64,000 bases of DNA, taken from NCBI RefSeq assembly GCF_902706225.1, contig NZ_CACSKB010000019.1, forward strand, positions 1-64,000, given 5' to 3'. The position numbers were made by a program, and so were the translations under genes. The notes under the pieces are model-generated. The model was given only the letters and a program-made list of their open reading frames with translations. It was not told where the DNA came from and ran no database searches. This document shows positions 8,183-18,378 of the stretch, piece by piece (within the stretch, counting starts at the first letter, position 1; each line of letters starts with the position of its first letter). The stretch comes from Microbacterium sp. 18062 (GTDB taxonomy: Bacteria; Actinomycetota; Actinomycetes; Actinomycetales; Microbacteriaceae).

Positions 8183-10048
8183 ATGGACTACTCGAAGACA
8201 GCGGCCGGCGTCCTCAAAGGCGTCGGCGGCGAGGAGAACGTGCAGTCCCTCGTGCACTGCGCCACCCGGCTGCGCTTCGTCCTGAAGGACGAGGGCAAGG
8301 CGGACGCCGCCGCCATCAAGGCCACACCCGGGGTGATCACGACCGCTCAGGCGGGAGGCCAGTACCAGGTCGTCATCGGCAACGAGGTGCCCGAGGTCTT
8401 CGCCGAGATCGGCAAGATCTCGAAGCTGGGGGCGGGCGCCGGGGGCTCCGACCCCAGGGCGGCAGACGACGCTCCGAAGAGCAACCTCTTCAACCGGTTC
8501 ATCTCGATGATCTCGGGCATCTTCAGCCCGCTCCTGTGGGCGCTGGCCGGCACCGGCCTGCTCAAGGCGTTCCTGATGGCGGCCGCCACGTTCGGCTGGA
8601 TCGACACCGAGACCACGACCTACGTCATCCTGTACGCGCTGTCGGACGCGTTCATCTATTTCATCCCGATCGCCCTCGCCATCACGGCCGCGAAGTACTT
8701 CGACGCCAACCAGTTCACCTCGCTCGCGGTCGCCGCCGCTCTGGTCTACCCCGGCATCGTCGGACTCAACGGCGCCGAGGACGTCACGTTCTTCGGCATC
8801 CCGGTCGTGATGGTCAGCTACGTCTCCAGCGTCATCCCGATCATCATCGCGGTGTGGCTGCAGAGTCACGCCGAGCGCTTCCTCTATGCGAAGCTGCACT
8901 CCTCGGTCCGGCGGTTCGTGACCCCGATGGTCATCGTGCTAGTCCTGGTCCCGCTGGTCCTGCTGGTCATCGGCCCGATCTCGACATGGATCAGCTCGGG
9001 GCTCGCCTCCGGGATCAACTGGATCTTCACGACCGTGCCGTGGCTCGGCGGGGCGATCATGGGCGGCCTCTGGCAGGTGTTCGTGATCTTCGGCCTGCAC
9101 TGGGGCTTCGTCCCGATCTTCACGCTCGAGTACCAGACGAGCGGTTTCATCCTGCTCATCGCCCCGCTGTTCGCCGCCGTGCTCGCCCAGGCCGCCGCCG
9201 TCGCGGGCGTCTGGGTGCGCACACGCAACAAGACGCTCAAGTCGCTCGCCGCTCCCGCGACGCTCTCCGGCTTCCTGGCCGGCATCACCGAACCGGCGAT
9301 CTACGGTGTCACCCTGCCCCTGAAGCGCCCGTTCGCCTTCGGCATCGTCGGCGGCGTGCTCGGCGGCGCGATCATCTCCGCCGGCGGCGTCGCGTCCAAC
9401 AACCCCGGCGCGCTGCCTTCGCTGCTGTCGCTTCCCTCCCTCATCGGTCACGGGAACATCATCATGATGATCATCGGCGTCGCGGTGGCCATCATCGTGT
9501 CGTTCCTGCTGACCGTCATCGTCGGCTTCAAGGACCCGGTAGAGGATGAGGCGGCCGCCGTCGAGACCGGCGACGTGCAGCTTCTCAGTCCGCTCGACGG
9601 CACCGCGGTCCCGCTCTCGCAGGTCGCCGACGCCGCCTTCGCCGACGGCTCGCTCGGCCAGGGCGTCGCGATCGTGCCCAAGGGCGACACCCTCTTCGCC
9701 CCCTTCGACGGCGTCGTGGCGGCCGTGTTCCCGACCGGCCACGCGATCGGGCTGCGTCACGCATCCGGCGCGGAGGTGCTCATCCATCTCGGGCTCAACA
9801 CCGTGAAGCTGGCCGGAGAGCACTTCGAGATCAAGGTCGCACAGGGCCAGACCGTCTCCGCCGGCGACGTGCTGGTGACGTTCGACCGCGCGGCGATCGA
9901 ACAGGCCGGCTACGACCTGACCACACCGGTGATCGTGACCAGCTCCGACCTGTACCCGACCGCGGGGAACATCGCGAGCGGTCCGATCGCACACGGCGAC
10001 CAGCTGTTCCTGGCGATCGAGGCCGCGACGGCCGTCACCGCCAAGTGA
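8183..10048 (+). CDS. PTS beta-glucoside-type transporter, EIIBCA
   Basis: A 621-residue phosphotransferase permease that imports and phosphorylates a beta-glucoside such as cellobiose, salicin or arbutin. The EIIB domain (residues 1-85) carries the phospho-acceptor Cys26 in VHCATRLRFVL. The EIIC domain (~105-460) has about ten hydrophobic segments and the GITEPAIYGV motif. The EIIA domain (~475-621) carries His535 in VLIHLGLNTV. The domain order B-C-A matches the BglF/BglP family. It is controlled by the RAT/terminator upstream and followed by the glycosidase for its phosphorylated product. Confidence 0.96.
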   Translation: MDYSKTAAGVLKGVGGEENVQSLVHCATRLRFVLKDEGKADAAAIKATPGVITTAQAGGQYQVVIGNEVPEVFAEIGKISKLGAGAGGSDPRAADDAPKSNLFNRFISMISGIFSPLLWALAGTGLLKAFLMAAATFGWIDTETTTYVILYALSDAFIYFIPIALAITAAKYFDANQFTSLAVAAALVYPGIVGLNGAEDVTFFGIPVVMVSYVSSVIPIIIAVWLQSHAERFLYAKLHSSVRRFVTPMVIVLVLVPLVLLVIGPISTWISSGLASGINWIFTTVPWLGGAIMGGLWQVFVIFGLHWGFVPIFTLEYQTSGFILLIAPLFAAVLAQAAAVAGVWVRTRNKTLKSLAAPATLSGFLAGITEPAIYGVTLPLKRPFAFGIVGGVLGGAIISAGGVASNNPGALPSLLSLPSLIGHGNIIMMIIGVAVAIIVSFLLTVIVGFKDPVEDEAAAVETGDVQLLSPLDGTAVPLSQVADAAFADGSLGQGVAIVPKGDTLFAPFDGVVAAVFPTGHAIGLRHASGAEVLIHLGLNTVKLAGEHFEIKVAQGQTVSAGDVLVTFDRAAIEQAGYDLTTPVIVTSSDLYPTAGNIASGPIAHGDQLFLAIEAATAVTAK

Positions 10049-10054
10049 CGCGCG

Positions 10055-10087
10055 GCGGGGCCGCGGCCGCGACGGCCGCGCCCCCGC
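10055..10087 (+). terminator. GC-rich hairpin between PTS and glucosidase genes
   Basis: GCGGGGCCGCGGCC (10055-10068) pairs with GGCCGCGCCCCCGC (10074-10087) with one mismatch and a 5-nt loop. There is no U-tract. Because the next gene belongs to the same pathway, it more likely attenuates or stabilises the message than ends it. Confidence 0.45.
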
Positions 10088-10106
10088 GTGAGTTCCGCAC
10101 CGATAA

Positions 10107-11546
<1,440 letters not shown>

Positions 11547-11570
11547 CGACGTCCCCCTGTCAACGATCCG

Positions 11571-11605
11571 GTCGTCTCCGGGCGGTCCGCCGCCCCGGAG
11601 ACGAC
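11571..11605 (+). terminator. Strong hairpin after the glucosidase gene
   Basis: GTCGTCTCCGGG (11571-11582) and CCCGGAGACGAC (11594-11605) form a perfect 12-bp stem with an 11-nt loop. It lies 25 nt after the glucosidase stop and just before the phosphatase ribosome-binding site. It lacks a U-tract, as is common in high-GC actinobacteria. It may lower expression of the phosphatase relative to the PTS genes. Confidence 0.5.
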
Positions 11606-11621
11606 CCGTCTGGAGTTCTGC

Positions 11622-12461
11622 GTGACATCCCCCCGTATCGCCTTCCTCGACGTCGACGGCACACTGATCGATCACTCCCAGCGTCTGGCTCCCTCGGCCG
11701 TCGAGGCCGTGCAGGGTGCCCGCGCGGCGGGGCACCTGGTCTACCTGTGCACGGGACGCTCCCGCCGGGAGGTCCCCGCGACGGTCGCCGGCATCGGATT
11801 CGACGGGGTCGTGTCCGCCGGGGGCGGGTTCGCCGAGATCGGCGACCATCTGTTGGCCGCGCACACCATGCCCGCCGGGGCTCTCGCGGAGCTCGTGCGG
11901 TTCTTCGACGCCGAGGACGTCGAGTACAACCTGCAGGCGTACGACGACGTCTACCCGAGTGTCGGGCTGCTCGAGCGGGTGCGTCCGATGTTCGAGGGCG
12001 ACGTGCTGCGCGCACGGGACGCCGCCGCATCCGCCGACATGAAGCGGCTCGAACAGCGCATGGCGTACCGCGGGCCCGCTCCGGCCGACGGCATCGCGAA
12101 GGCGACGTTCTTCGGCACGCACCAGAGCACGTTCGCCCGCGTGCGCGCCGGCCTCGGCGAGCGCTTCACCGTGATCACCGGCACCATCCCCTACCTCGGC
12201 GAGGCGGGGGGCGAGGTGAGCCTGCCCGGCGTCAACAAGGGAGCCGCGATCGCCGAGGTCGTCGCGCACCTGGGTCTTCGCCTCGACGACGCGATCGGCA
12301 TCGGCGACAGCTACAACGACCTCGAGATGCTGCAGGTCTGCGGCGTCGGCATCGCGATGGGCAACGCCGACGACACCGTCAAGTCGTACGCGGACGAGGT
12401 CACCACGAGCGTGCTCGACGATGGCGTGTGGAACGCCTTCCGCACACACGGCCTGATCTGA
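11622..12461 (+). CDS. HAD-superfamily phosphatase, Cof type
   Basis: A 279-residue cytoplasmic phosphatase of the Cof/YbiV subfamily (class IIB cap). Motif I is FLDVDGTLIDH near residue 8, motif II/III elements include the Lys in GVNKGAAI, and motif IV is IGIGDSYNDLEML. Such enzymes usually dephosphorylate sugar phosphates, and its place after a PTS/glycosidase pair fits relief of sugar-phosphate load, but the substrate is inferred. The GTG start has GGAG eight bases upstream. Confidence 0.9.
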   Translation: MTSPRIAFLDVDGTLIDHSQRLAPSAVEAVQGARAAGHLVYLCTGRSRREVPATVAGIGFDGVVSAGGGFAEIGDHLLAAHTMPAGALAELVRFFDAEDVEYNLQAYDDVYPSVGLLERVRPMFEGDVLRARDAAASADMKRLEQRMAYRGPAPADGIAKATFFGTHQSTFARVRAGLGERFTVITGTIPYLGEAGGEVSLPGVNKGAAIAEVVAHLGLRLDDAIGIGDSYNDLEMLQVCGVGIAMGNADDTVKSYADEVTTSVLDDGVWNAFRTHGLI

Positions 12462-12508
12462 GGCAGGGGCCCGCGGGGACGGTCGGAGTCGGGATCGAGC
12501 CGGAGTCA

Positions 12509-12605
12509 CGGCCCGCCACACGCGCGCAACTCCTTCGATTCGCACGGTCCGAGCGCATCCGCGCCCGAAACGCGCCGTTCCGGCGGAGTCGTGCACGGCC
12601 GGCCG
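12509..12605. repeat. Palindromic element, GCGCAACTCC type
   Basis: An imperfect inverted repeat: the left arm 12509-12533 ends in GCGCAACTCC, and the right arm 12585-12605 begins GGAGTCGTGCAC and ends in GGCCGGCCG. It lies between the phosphatase and GNAT genes. The GCGCAACTCC word is shared with the element inside cofC at 35410. Confidence 0.45.
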
Positions 12606-12636
12606 TCAAGCCCGGCGCTTCGGGCGCGGCGGCGGC

Positions 12637-12642
12637 TAGCGT
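12637..12642 (+). promoter_or_regulatory. Putative -10 box of the GNAT gene
   Basis: TAGCGT is followed by exactly six bases and the GTG start at 12649. There is no Shine-Dalgarno sequence, so the mRNA is probably leaderless. Confidence 0.5.
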
Positions 12643-12648
12643 GGCGGT

Positions 12649-13116
12649 GTGAGTGACGTCCGCATCCGCCCCATCGGTCCCGACGACGCCGGCGAGGTGC
12701 TGACGCTGCAGCGCGCGGCGTTCGTGCAGGAGGCGCAGGTCTACGGCTCGGCCGACATGCCCGCCCTCACCCAGACGCTCGAGGCCGTCGTGGCCGAGCT
12801 GGCCGAGAACGACGGATGCGTCGCCCACATCGGCGCGCGCATGGTCGGTGCCGTGCGCGCCCGGCACGACGGCGCCCTCCTGCTGATCGGCCGCATCGCC
12901 ATCGCCCCCGACGTGCAGGGCGAGGGCGTGGGGAGTGCTCTGCTGGCCGCGGTCGAGCAGCGCGGACGCGGCCTCGGATGCACCGAGGCCGAGCTGTTCA
13001 CCGGATCGCTCAGCGAGGCGAACCTGCGCCTCTACGAACGCGAGGGCTACGCCGAGACGCAGCGGGTCGCGACCGGCGACGGCATCGACGAGGTGTACCT
13101 GCGCAAGCAGCTGTGA
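12649..13116 (+). CDS. GNAT family N-acetyltransferase
   Basis: A 155-residue acyl-CoA-dependent acetyltransferase of unknown substrate. The acetyl-CoA pyrophosphate-binding motif reads VQGEGVGSALLAAVEQRG at about residues 88-105, followed by a typical SEANLRLYEREGYAE segment. It covers a single, complete GNAT domain. It converges on the SDR operon that ends at 13174. Confidence 0.9.
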   Translation: MSDVRIRPIGPDDAGEVLTLQRAAFVQEAQVYGSADMPALTQTLEAVVAELAENDGCVAHIGARMVGAVRARHDGALLLIGRIAIAPDVQGEGVGSALLAAVEQRGRGLGCTEAELFTGSLSEANLRLYEREGYAETQRVATGDGIDEVYLRKQL

Positions 13117-13173
13117 CTCCGCGCGGGTCGGGAGGTCGTGGCCCGCAGTGCCGCGCCCCGGCCAGCGCCACCG

Positions 13174-14025
13174 TCAGTCGAGGAAGATGTCGGGGAAGAG
13201 CGCGGCGTCGGGCGTCCCCGGCACCGCCGCGTAGCCGCTGAAGTCGGTCACGCCGGCCTGCTCGAGCACGTCCTCCACCACGAGCGTCTGCCCGGTGTGC
13301 TCCCGCGCCGGCCGCCGCAGCACCTCGTACGCCGCGTCGGCGTAGATCTCGGGCGTGCGGCTGGCGCGCATCATCCGCTCGCCGCCGAGCGAGAACCGCA
13401 CGGCGGCCGTCGCGATCGTGGTGCGCGGCCAGAGCGTGTTCGCGGCGATGCCGTCAGCGGCGAGCTCGGCCGCCAGGCCCAGGGTCACGATCGTCATGCC
13501 GTACTTCGCGAGCGTGTAGCCGGTGTGCGCGCCCAGCCACCTCGGCGACAGGTTGAGCGGCGGCGAGAGCGAGAGGATGTGGGGGTTCGCCGCATCCTTC
13601 AGCGCCGGCACCGCGGAGCGCGAGAGCAGGAACGTGCCCCGCACGTTGACGTCCTGCATGAGGTCGTACTTCTTGGTCGCGAGCTCGGTCGAGCGCGACA
13701 GGTCGATGACCGACGCGTTGTTGACGACGATGTCGATGCCGCCGAACTCGCCCCGGGTCTTCAGCACGGCCTCGGCGATGTCGTCGTCGCCTCGCACATC
13801 GCCGACGATCGGCAGCGCCCGCCCGCCCGCCGCCTCGATCGCGGCCGCGGCGGTGTGCACGGTGCCCTCGAGCTTCGGATGCGGCGAGTCGGTCTTCGCG
13901 AGCAGCGCGATGTTCGCGCCGTCCCGGGCCGCGCGCAGGGCGATCGCGAGCCCGATGCCGCGGCTGCCGCCGGACATCAGGATGGTCTTGCCGGCGAGGG
14001 TGTTCTCCGTGCCGTCTTCACTCAT
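13174..14025 (-). CDS. SDR family oxidoreductase, HSDL2-like
   Basis: A 283-residue short-chain dehydrogenase. It has the nucleotide-binding motif MSGGSRGIGLAIA near the N-terminus, NNAS, and a catalytic Tyr-Lys pair in GYTLAKYG. The long loop naming LAKTDSPHPKLEGT and the C-terminal WPRTTIATAAV segment resemble the hydroxysteroid dehydrogenase-like 2 group, often linked to fatty-acid metabolism. I chose the ATG at 14025 because GGAG lies eight bases upstream. An earlier ATG at 14070 has no such signal. It is the last gene of a three-gene operon with enoyl-CoA hydratase. Confidence 0.88.
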   Translation of the reverse strand: MSEDGTENTLAGKTILMSGGSRGIGLAIALRAARDGANIALLAKTDSPHPKLEGTVHTAAAAIEAAGGRALPIVGDVRGDDDIAEAVLKTRGEFGGIDIVVNNASVIDLSRSTELATKKYDLMQDVNVRGTFLLSRSAVPALKDAANPHILSLSPPLNLSPRWLGAHTGYTLAKYGMTIVTLGLAAELAADGIAANTLWPRTTIATAAVRFSLGGERMMRASRTPEIYADAAYEVLRRPAREHTGQTLVVEDVLEQAGVTDFSGYAAVPGTPDAALFPDIFLD

Positions 14026-14079
14026 GGTGGCTCCGTTCGCTCGCACGTTCCGCTCGGGGATTCGGGACATGGACGACCG

Positions 14080-14859
14080 TCACGCCGGCCGGCCGGGTCT
14101 GCGGGCGGATGCGGCGGCGAACGCCGCGACCCGCGCCCGGGAGTCGGGGGTGTCGAACGCGGCACCGATCGTGCGCGCCTCCTCGTCCAGGTTCGCGACG
14201 AACGGGCGACCGGCGCCGGTGCGGACGAGCCGCTTGGCCTGCCCGAACGCGCCGGCCGCGTTCTCGAGCCAGAACCGGGCGATCTCGTCGGCGCGCGCGG
14301 CCGGGTCGGATGCCACCTCGGCGATCAGGCCCCAGTCCAGGGCCTCGGCGGCGGTCAGCGTGCGGTCCTGCAGCAGCAGCTGCAGCGCACGGCGCTGCCC
14401 GATCGCGGCCGGCAGCAGCGTCGAGACGCCGAGGTCGGGGGTCAGCCCGATGTCCGCATAGCGGCTGACGAACTTCGCGCCCTCCGCCGCCACGACGTAG
14501 TCGGCGGTGAGCATGAGCCCGAGCCCGCCGCCGGCGACCGCGCCCTGGACCGCGGCGACGATCGGCTTGTCGGACTCCACGAACGCGCGGATGCCCTCGT
14601 GGATGACGTGTGCCGCATCCGTCACGGCCGAGCCGCCCGCCCCCGAGGTCGCCATCGCGATGACGTCGCCGCCGGCGCAGAACGCGGGGCCCTCGGCGTC
14701 GAGGATCACGGCCCCGACCGTGGGGTCGCCGGTCACCTGACGGGCGACGTCGCGCCAGCGCTCGCCCATCGCGAAGTCCATCGCGTTCAGGCGCTCGGGC
14801 CGGTGGAAGGTGACGCGGGCGAGACCGTCTTCGACGCGCAGCAGGATCGAGTCGCTCAT
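14080..14859 (-). CDS. Enoyl-CoA hydratase/isomerase
   Basis: A 259-residue crotonase-fold enzyme that should hydrate or isomerise an acyl-CoA double bond. Oxyanion-hole segments are PAFCAGGDV and AVAGGGLGL. In the usual catalytic region it reads YADIGLTPDLG, which has the isomerase-like Asp but not both Glu residues of classical hydratases. It may therefore be an isomerase or another crotonase. Its ATG overlaps the stop of the upstream dehydrogenase (ATGA). Confidence 0.88.
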   Translation of the reverse strand: MSDSILLRVEDGLARVTFHRPERLNAMDFAMGERWRDVARQVTGDPTVGAVILDAEGPAFCAGGDVIAMATSGAGGSAVTDAAHVIHEGIRAFVESDKPIVAAVQGAVAGGGLGLMLTADYVVAAEGAKFVSRYADIGLTPDLGVSTLLPAAIGQRRALQLLLQDRTLTAAEALDWGLIAEVASDPAARADEIARFWLENAAGAFGQAKRLVRTGAGRPFVANLDEEARTIGAAFDTPDSRARVAAFAAASARRPGRPA

Positions 14860-15620
14860 CGCGGCGCCATCCGGATCGCGCCGTCGAGGCGGATCGTCTC
14901 GCCGTTGAGGTACCCGTTGCGCACGATCTCGAGCACGAGCGACGCGTACTCGTCGGGTCTGCCGAGGCGCGGCGGATACGGGACCTGCTCGCCGAGGGAG
15001 TCCTGCGCGGCCTGCGGCAGCCCCTTCAGCATCGGCGTCTCCATGATGCCGGGCGCGATCGTCGAGACCCGGATGCCGTACCGCGCCAGCTCGCGGGCGA
15101 TCGGCAGCGTCATCGCGTGGACAGCGCCCTTCGACGCCGCGTAGGCGGGCTGGCCGATCTGTCCGTCGAACGCGGCGACCGATGCGGTGTTCACGATGAC
15201 GCCGCGGTCGCCGCTGGCCGGATCGGGATCGGATGCGGCGATGACCGCGGCCGCCTGCCCGATGACGTTGTAGGTGCCGACGAGGTTGATGCGCACGAGC
15301 CTCTCGAAGTCGGCGACCGGCGTGGGCCTGCCCTCCCGGTCCAGCACCTTCGCGGGCGGAGCGATGCCCGCGCAGCTCACGACCACCCGCAGGGGCCCCG
15401 CGACCGCGGCCTGCGCGACGGCGGCGGCGACCTGCGCGGGGTCGGTCACGTCGGCGGGTGCGAACGAGCCGCCGAGCTCGGCCGCGCGGTCCGCGCCGGA
15501 CGACGTGGGGAGGTCGAGGATCGTGACCACGGCACCGGCATCCGCGAGGCGTCGCGCGGTGGCGAGGCCGAGTCCGCTCGCCCCGCCGGTGACCAGGGCG
15601 GAGGCACCAGAGATGTCCAT
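14856..15620 (-). CDS. SDR, 3-hydroxyacyl-CoA dehydrogenase type 2-like
   Basis: A 254-residue short-chain dehydrogenase. It has the NAD-binding motif VTGGASGLG, Ser in NTASVAAFDG, and the catalytic pair in PAYAASKGAV. The sequence IAPGIMETPMLKGLPQ is characteristic of type II 3-hydroxyacyl-CoA dehydrogenases (HSD17B10 group). With the overlapping crotonase it forms a beta-oxidation-like pair, perhaps for branched-chain or fatty acyl-CoA. The start has GAAGGAG seven bases upstream, and a TAGGCT box at 15654-15659 could be the operon promoter. Confidence 0.9.
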   Translation of the reverse strand: MDISGASALVTGGASGLGLATARRLADAGAVVTILDLPTSSGADRAAELGGSFAPADVTDPAQVAAAVAQAAVAGPLRVVVSCAGIAPPAKVLDREGRPTPVADFERLVRINLVGTYNVIGQAAAVIAASDPDPASGDRGVIVNTASVAAFDGQIGQPAYAASKGAVHAMTLPIARELARYGIRVSTIAPGIMETPMLKGLPQAAQDSLGEQVPYPPRLGRPDEYASLVLEIVRNGYLNGETIRLDGAIRMAPR

Positions 15621-15745
15621 GCGTTCTCCTTCGAATGACGGCATCGGGTGCCAGCCTACGCGACACTCGGTTTCAACCCGACCTGTCTCCAGGCTACCCG
15701 GACGTCGTCGCCCGCCGCGAGGGCGGGTCGGGGCACTCCGTGGGG

Positions 15746-15805
15746 TGGCGAAAGCCCGGTCGCGCCCCCTTCGTCTCGACGCTCCGCTCCTCGCTCAGGG
15801 ACCGA
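15746..15805. repeat. Dispersed intergenic repeat, copy 1
   Basis: A ~60-nt unit of the form GGCGAAAGCCCGGTCGC ... CTTCGTCTCGACGCTCCGCT CCTCGCTCAGGGACCG. Related copies lie at 18112-18184, 18203-18250 and 58698-58870. It is between two convergent or tandem operon ends. I see no gene in 15621-15834. Confidence 0.7.
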
Positions 15806-15834
15806 GGGCGGGACGCTCTCGGGCGGACCTCGTA

Positions 15835-16623
15835 TCAGGAGGGGCCGAGGATGAAGTTCCACGATCCGGTGAGAACCGACGCCGCGACGGCGATCCCGGC
15901 GATACCGGCACCGATCAGCAGCAGCCCCCGCTCACGCCCGCCGAAGCGGGAGTCGCGCGCCCACGTGCGGCGCGCCGACGCCCCGAACCCGCGCGCCTCC
16001 ATCGCGGTGGCCAGCTTCGTCCCCCGGCGGATCGAGAGCACGAGCAGGGCGAACGCCATCCCGAGGAAGCGCCGGATGCGGCCGCGGTCGGCGACCCCGC
16101 GCGCACGGCGGGCGAGCTCGAGCGCCCGCCAGTCGTCGAGGAAGAGTCCCACCATCCGCAGGCCCGCGAGGGCGCCCATCACGAAGCGGGCGGGAAGCCT
16201 CAGGATCTGCCCGAGCCCGTCGGCGAGGTCGGTCGGATCGACCGTGACGAACATCACGACCGAGGGGAGGGCGATCGCGAGCACGCGGAAGAACGTCGCC
16301 GCCGCGAGCTCGAGCGACCCCTCGCTCACCCGGATCACGAACCACTCGAAGAGCATCCCGCCGCTCGCCTGCCCGTAGAGCGCGATCGTCACGGCCGTCA
16401 GCGGGGCCGCCAGCCACACCGGCCACGTGCGCACCCAGAACTCGCGCCATCCGAGGCCCACGAACGGCATCAGCAGCAGCTCCAGCACGAGCGCGGTCGC
16501 CGCCGAGACGACGTCGAGCGTGAGCACGAGCGGCACGGCGATGAGCGCGGACGCGGCGAGCTTCGCGACCGGGTTGATCCGGGCGAACGCGCCCTCGCGC
16601 GCGCGCCCGTCGAACAGCGTCAC
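15835..16623 (-). CDS. ykoC: ECF transporter T component, YkoC-like
   Basis: A 262-residue transmembrane energy-coupling protein that links the ATPases to the substrate-binding membrane subunit. It has about five or six hydrophobic helices and the two Ala-Arg-Gly coupling motifs of T components, in LARRARGVADRG and AMEARGFGAS. The GTG start overlaps the ATPase stop (GTGA). With ykoD and ykoE it makes a complete ECF importer for a thiamine precursor. Confidence 0.9.
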   Translation of the reverse strand: MTLFDGRAREGAFARINPVAKLAASALIAVPLVLTLDVVSAATALVLELLLMPFVGLGWREFWVRTWPVWLAAPLTAVTIALYGQASGGMLFEWFVIRVSEGSLELAAATFFRVLAIALPSVVMFVTVDPTDLADGLGQILRLPARFVMGALAGLRMVGLFLDDWRALELARRARGVADRGRIRRFLGMAFALLVLSIRRGTKLATAMEARGFGASARRTWARDSRFGGRERGLLLIGAGIAGIAVAASVLTGSWNFILGPS

Positions 16624-18071
16624 GCCCGCTCCCCCAGCGAGAAGCGGCGGGCGTGGAGAGCGCGCACGACCTCCTCGTCGTGGGTGATGGCCACGAGCGC
16701 CGACCCCTCGTCGCGCAGGCGGGCGAACAGCGCGACCAGCTCGGTCCAGGTGCGGGCGTCCTGCCCGAACGTGGGCTCGTCGAGCACGAGCACCCGCGGG
16801 CGCGTGGCGAGGGCGGCGGCGACCGTGACCCGGCGCTTCTCGCCGCCCGAGAGCGTGTAGGGGTTCGCGTCGGCCAGCGCATCGAGCCGGAGCCGCGCGA
16901 GCAGCTCGTCGACGCGGACGGTGCGCTCCGCATCCGGGAGCCCGAGCGCACGCGGTCCGACCTCCAGCTCGCCGCGCACGGTCGTCGCCAGCAGCTGGTG
17001 CTCGGGCTCCTGGAACACGGTCCCGATGCGGGTGAGCAGCTCGCGCGAGCGCCAGTCGATCGGATGCGGCCCCGCGCCCTCCGCGAGCACGTCCGCGGCG
17101 CGGATCTCACCGCCCGTGACCGGCAGGAGCCCGGCCACCGTCAGCCCGAGAGTGGACTTGCCCGCGCCGTTGGGAGCGGTGATCGCGGTCGCCGATCCCG
17201 CGGGGATCTCCAGGTCGATGCCGCTCGCGACGGCGACGCCCTTCACCCGGCCGACCGACAGGTCGGTCGCCGACAGCAGCGACGGCCCCGGCGACGCGAG
17301 CGGCGGCGGCGGATGCCGCGGCGGCCGGCCGGGAACCCACGCCCCGAGTCGCGCGAGCTCCTCGCCGCGCGCGGCGAACACGGCATCCGGGGGTCCGTCG
17401 GCGACGACCCCGCCCTCGCCGAGCACGATCACCCGGGTCACGACGTCGAGCCACACGTCGATGCGATGCTCGACCACGACGAACGTCGCACCCGTGTCGT
17501 CGAGCACGCGGCGCACCGCGTCGCGCACATCGAGGACCCCCGCGGGGTCGAGGTTGGCCGTCGGCTCGTCGAGCAGCACGACGCCCGGACGCATCGCGAG
17601 CACCCCGGCGAGCGCAAGCCGCTGCTTCTGCCCGCCGGAGAGCGCCTTCGTCTGCCGCTCCAGCGGCACCCGCAGATCGACGGCCGCGAGGGCATCGCGC
17701 ACCCGCGACCAGATCTCGTCGCGGGGCACGCCGAGGTTCTCGCACCCGAACGCGACGTCGTCGCCCACCCGGGCGAGGATCACCTGCGCGTCGGGGTCCT
17801 GCAGCACGAGGCCGGCGCGCCCGCGCGCGGCCGCCGCATCCACGCCGTCGACGAGCAGGCGCCCGTCGCTCTCGCCCTCGTCGGCGCCGCCGAGCACGCC
17901 CGCGATGCCCGAGAGCAGCGTGGACTTGCCCGCGCCGGACGCCCCGAGCAGCAGGACCCGCTCACCGGGGTCGATGCGGAAGGCCGCCCCCCGCACCGCC
18001 CACCGGTGACGCGACGCGTGACGCCAGCCCCAGTCGCGCGCCTCGACGGACGCCGGATGCAGCTGCGCCAC
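16620..18071 (-). CDS. ykoD: ECF transporter duplicated ATPase, YkoD-like
   Basis: A 483-residue fusion of two ABC ATPase domains. The first half has Walker A GASGAGKST and Walker B VLLDEPTANLDPAG. The second half has APNGAGKST, a signature TLSGGEKRRVTVAAAL and Walker B VLVLDEPTFGQD. It powers uptake by the ECF importer. The GTG start is the best fit because the ATPase fold begins about 25 residues later. A 307-nt repeat-filled gap separates it from ykoE, so it may depend on read-through from the riboswitch promoter. Confidence 0.92.
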   Translation of the reverse strand: MAQLHPASVEARDWGWRHASRHRWAVRGAAFRIDPGERVLLLGASGAGKSTLLSGIAGVLGGADEGESDGRLLVDGVDAAAARGRAGLVLQDPDAQVILARVGDDVAFGCENLGVPRDEIWSRVRDALAAVDLRVPLERQTKALSGGQKQRLALAGVLAMRPGVVLLDEPTANLDPAGVLDVRDAVRRVLDDTGATFVVVEHRIDVWLDVVTRVIVLGEGGVVADGPPDAVFAARGEELARLGAWVPGRPPRHPPPPLASPGPSLLSATDLSVGRVKGVAVASGIDLEIPAGSATAITAPNGAGKSTLGLTVAGLLPVTGGEIRAADVLAEGAGPHPIDWRSRELLTRIGTVFQEPEHQLLATTVRGELEVGPRALGLPDAERTVRVDELLARLRLDALADANPYTLSGGEKRRVTVAAALATRPRVLVLDEPTFGQDARTWTELVALFARLRDEGSALVAITHDEEVVRALHARRFSLGERA

Positions 18072-18073
18072 GC

Positions 18074-18297
18074 GTCAGCTTCTCAGGGCCCCCGCGGGGC
18101 CCTCCGTGAGATGGCGGAAGCCCGATCGCCGCCCTTCGTCTCGGAGCCGTGCTCCTCGCTCAGGAACCGCGAGCGCAGCGAGACGCGTGGAACGAGCACC
18201 GCGACCCTCCGTCTCGGAGCGTCGCTCCTCGCTCAGGGACCGAAGAGCGGAGGCTTCCGGGTCAGCTTCTCCGTGCCCCCGCGGGCCCCTCCGTGAG
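18074..18297. repeat. Repeat block between ykoE and ykoD
   Basis: The 307-nt gap 18072-18378 holds no gene. A ~37-nt unit, GTCAGCTTCTC ... CCTCCGTGAG, occurs at 18074-18110 and again at 18261-18297 as a direct repeat. Between them lie two copies of the dispersed TCGTCTCGGA...CTCCTCGCTCAGG repeat (18112-18184 and 18203-18250). The CGAGCGCAGCGAGAC tail of the first copy is nearly complementary to its CTTCGTCTCG head, so it could fold into a hairpin in the ykoEDC transcript. Confidence 0.7.
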
Positions 18298-18378
18298 GTG
18301 AGGAGAGTGCCGTTCGCCTGTCGCTTCCGATCGCCGAGACCGGCGGAAAGCGACATGCGAAGGGCGGGGACCTTCGCA

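Noticed and set aside
14026-14070. Longer N-terminus for the HSDL2-like SDR
   Set aside because: The upstream ATG has no ribosome site, while the ATG at 14025 has GGAG at the right distance and the family begins soon after.
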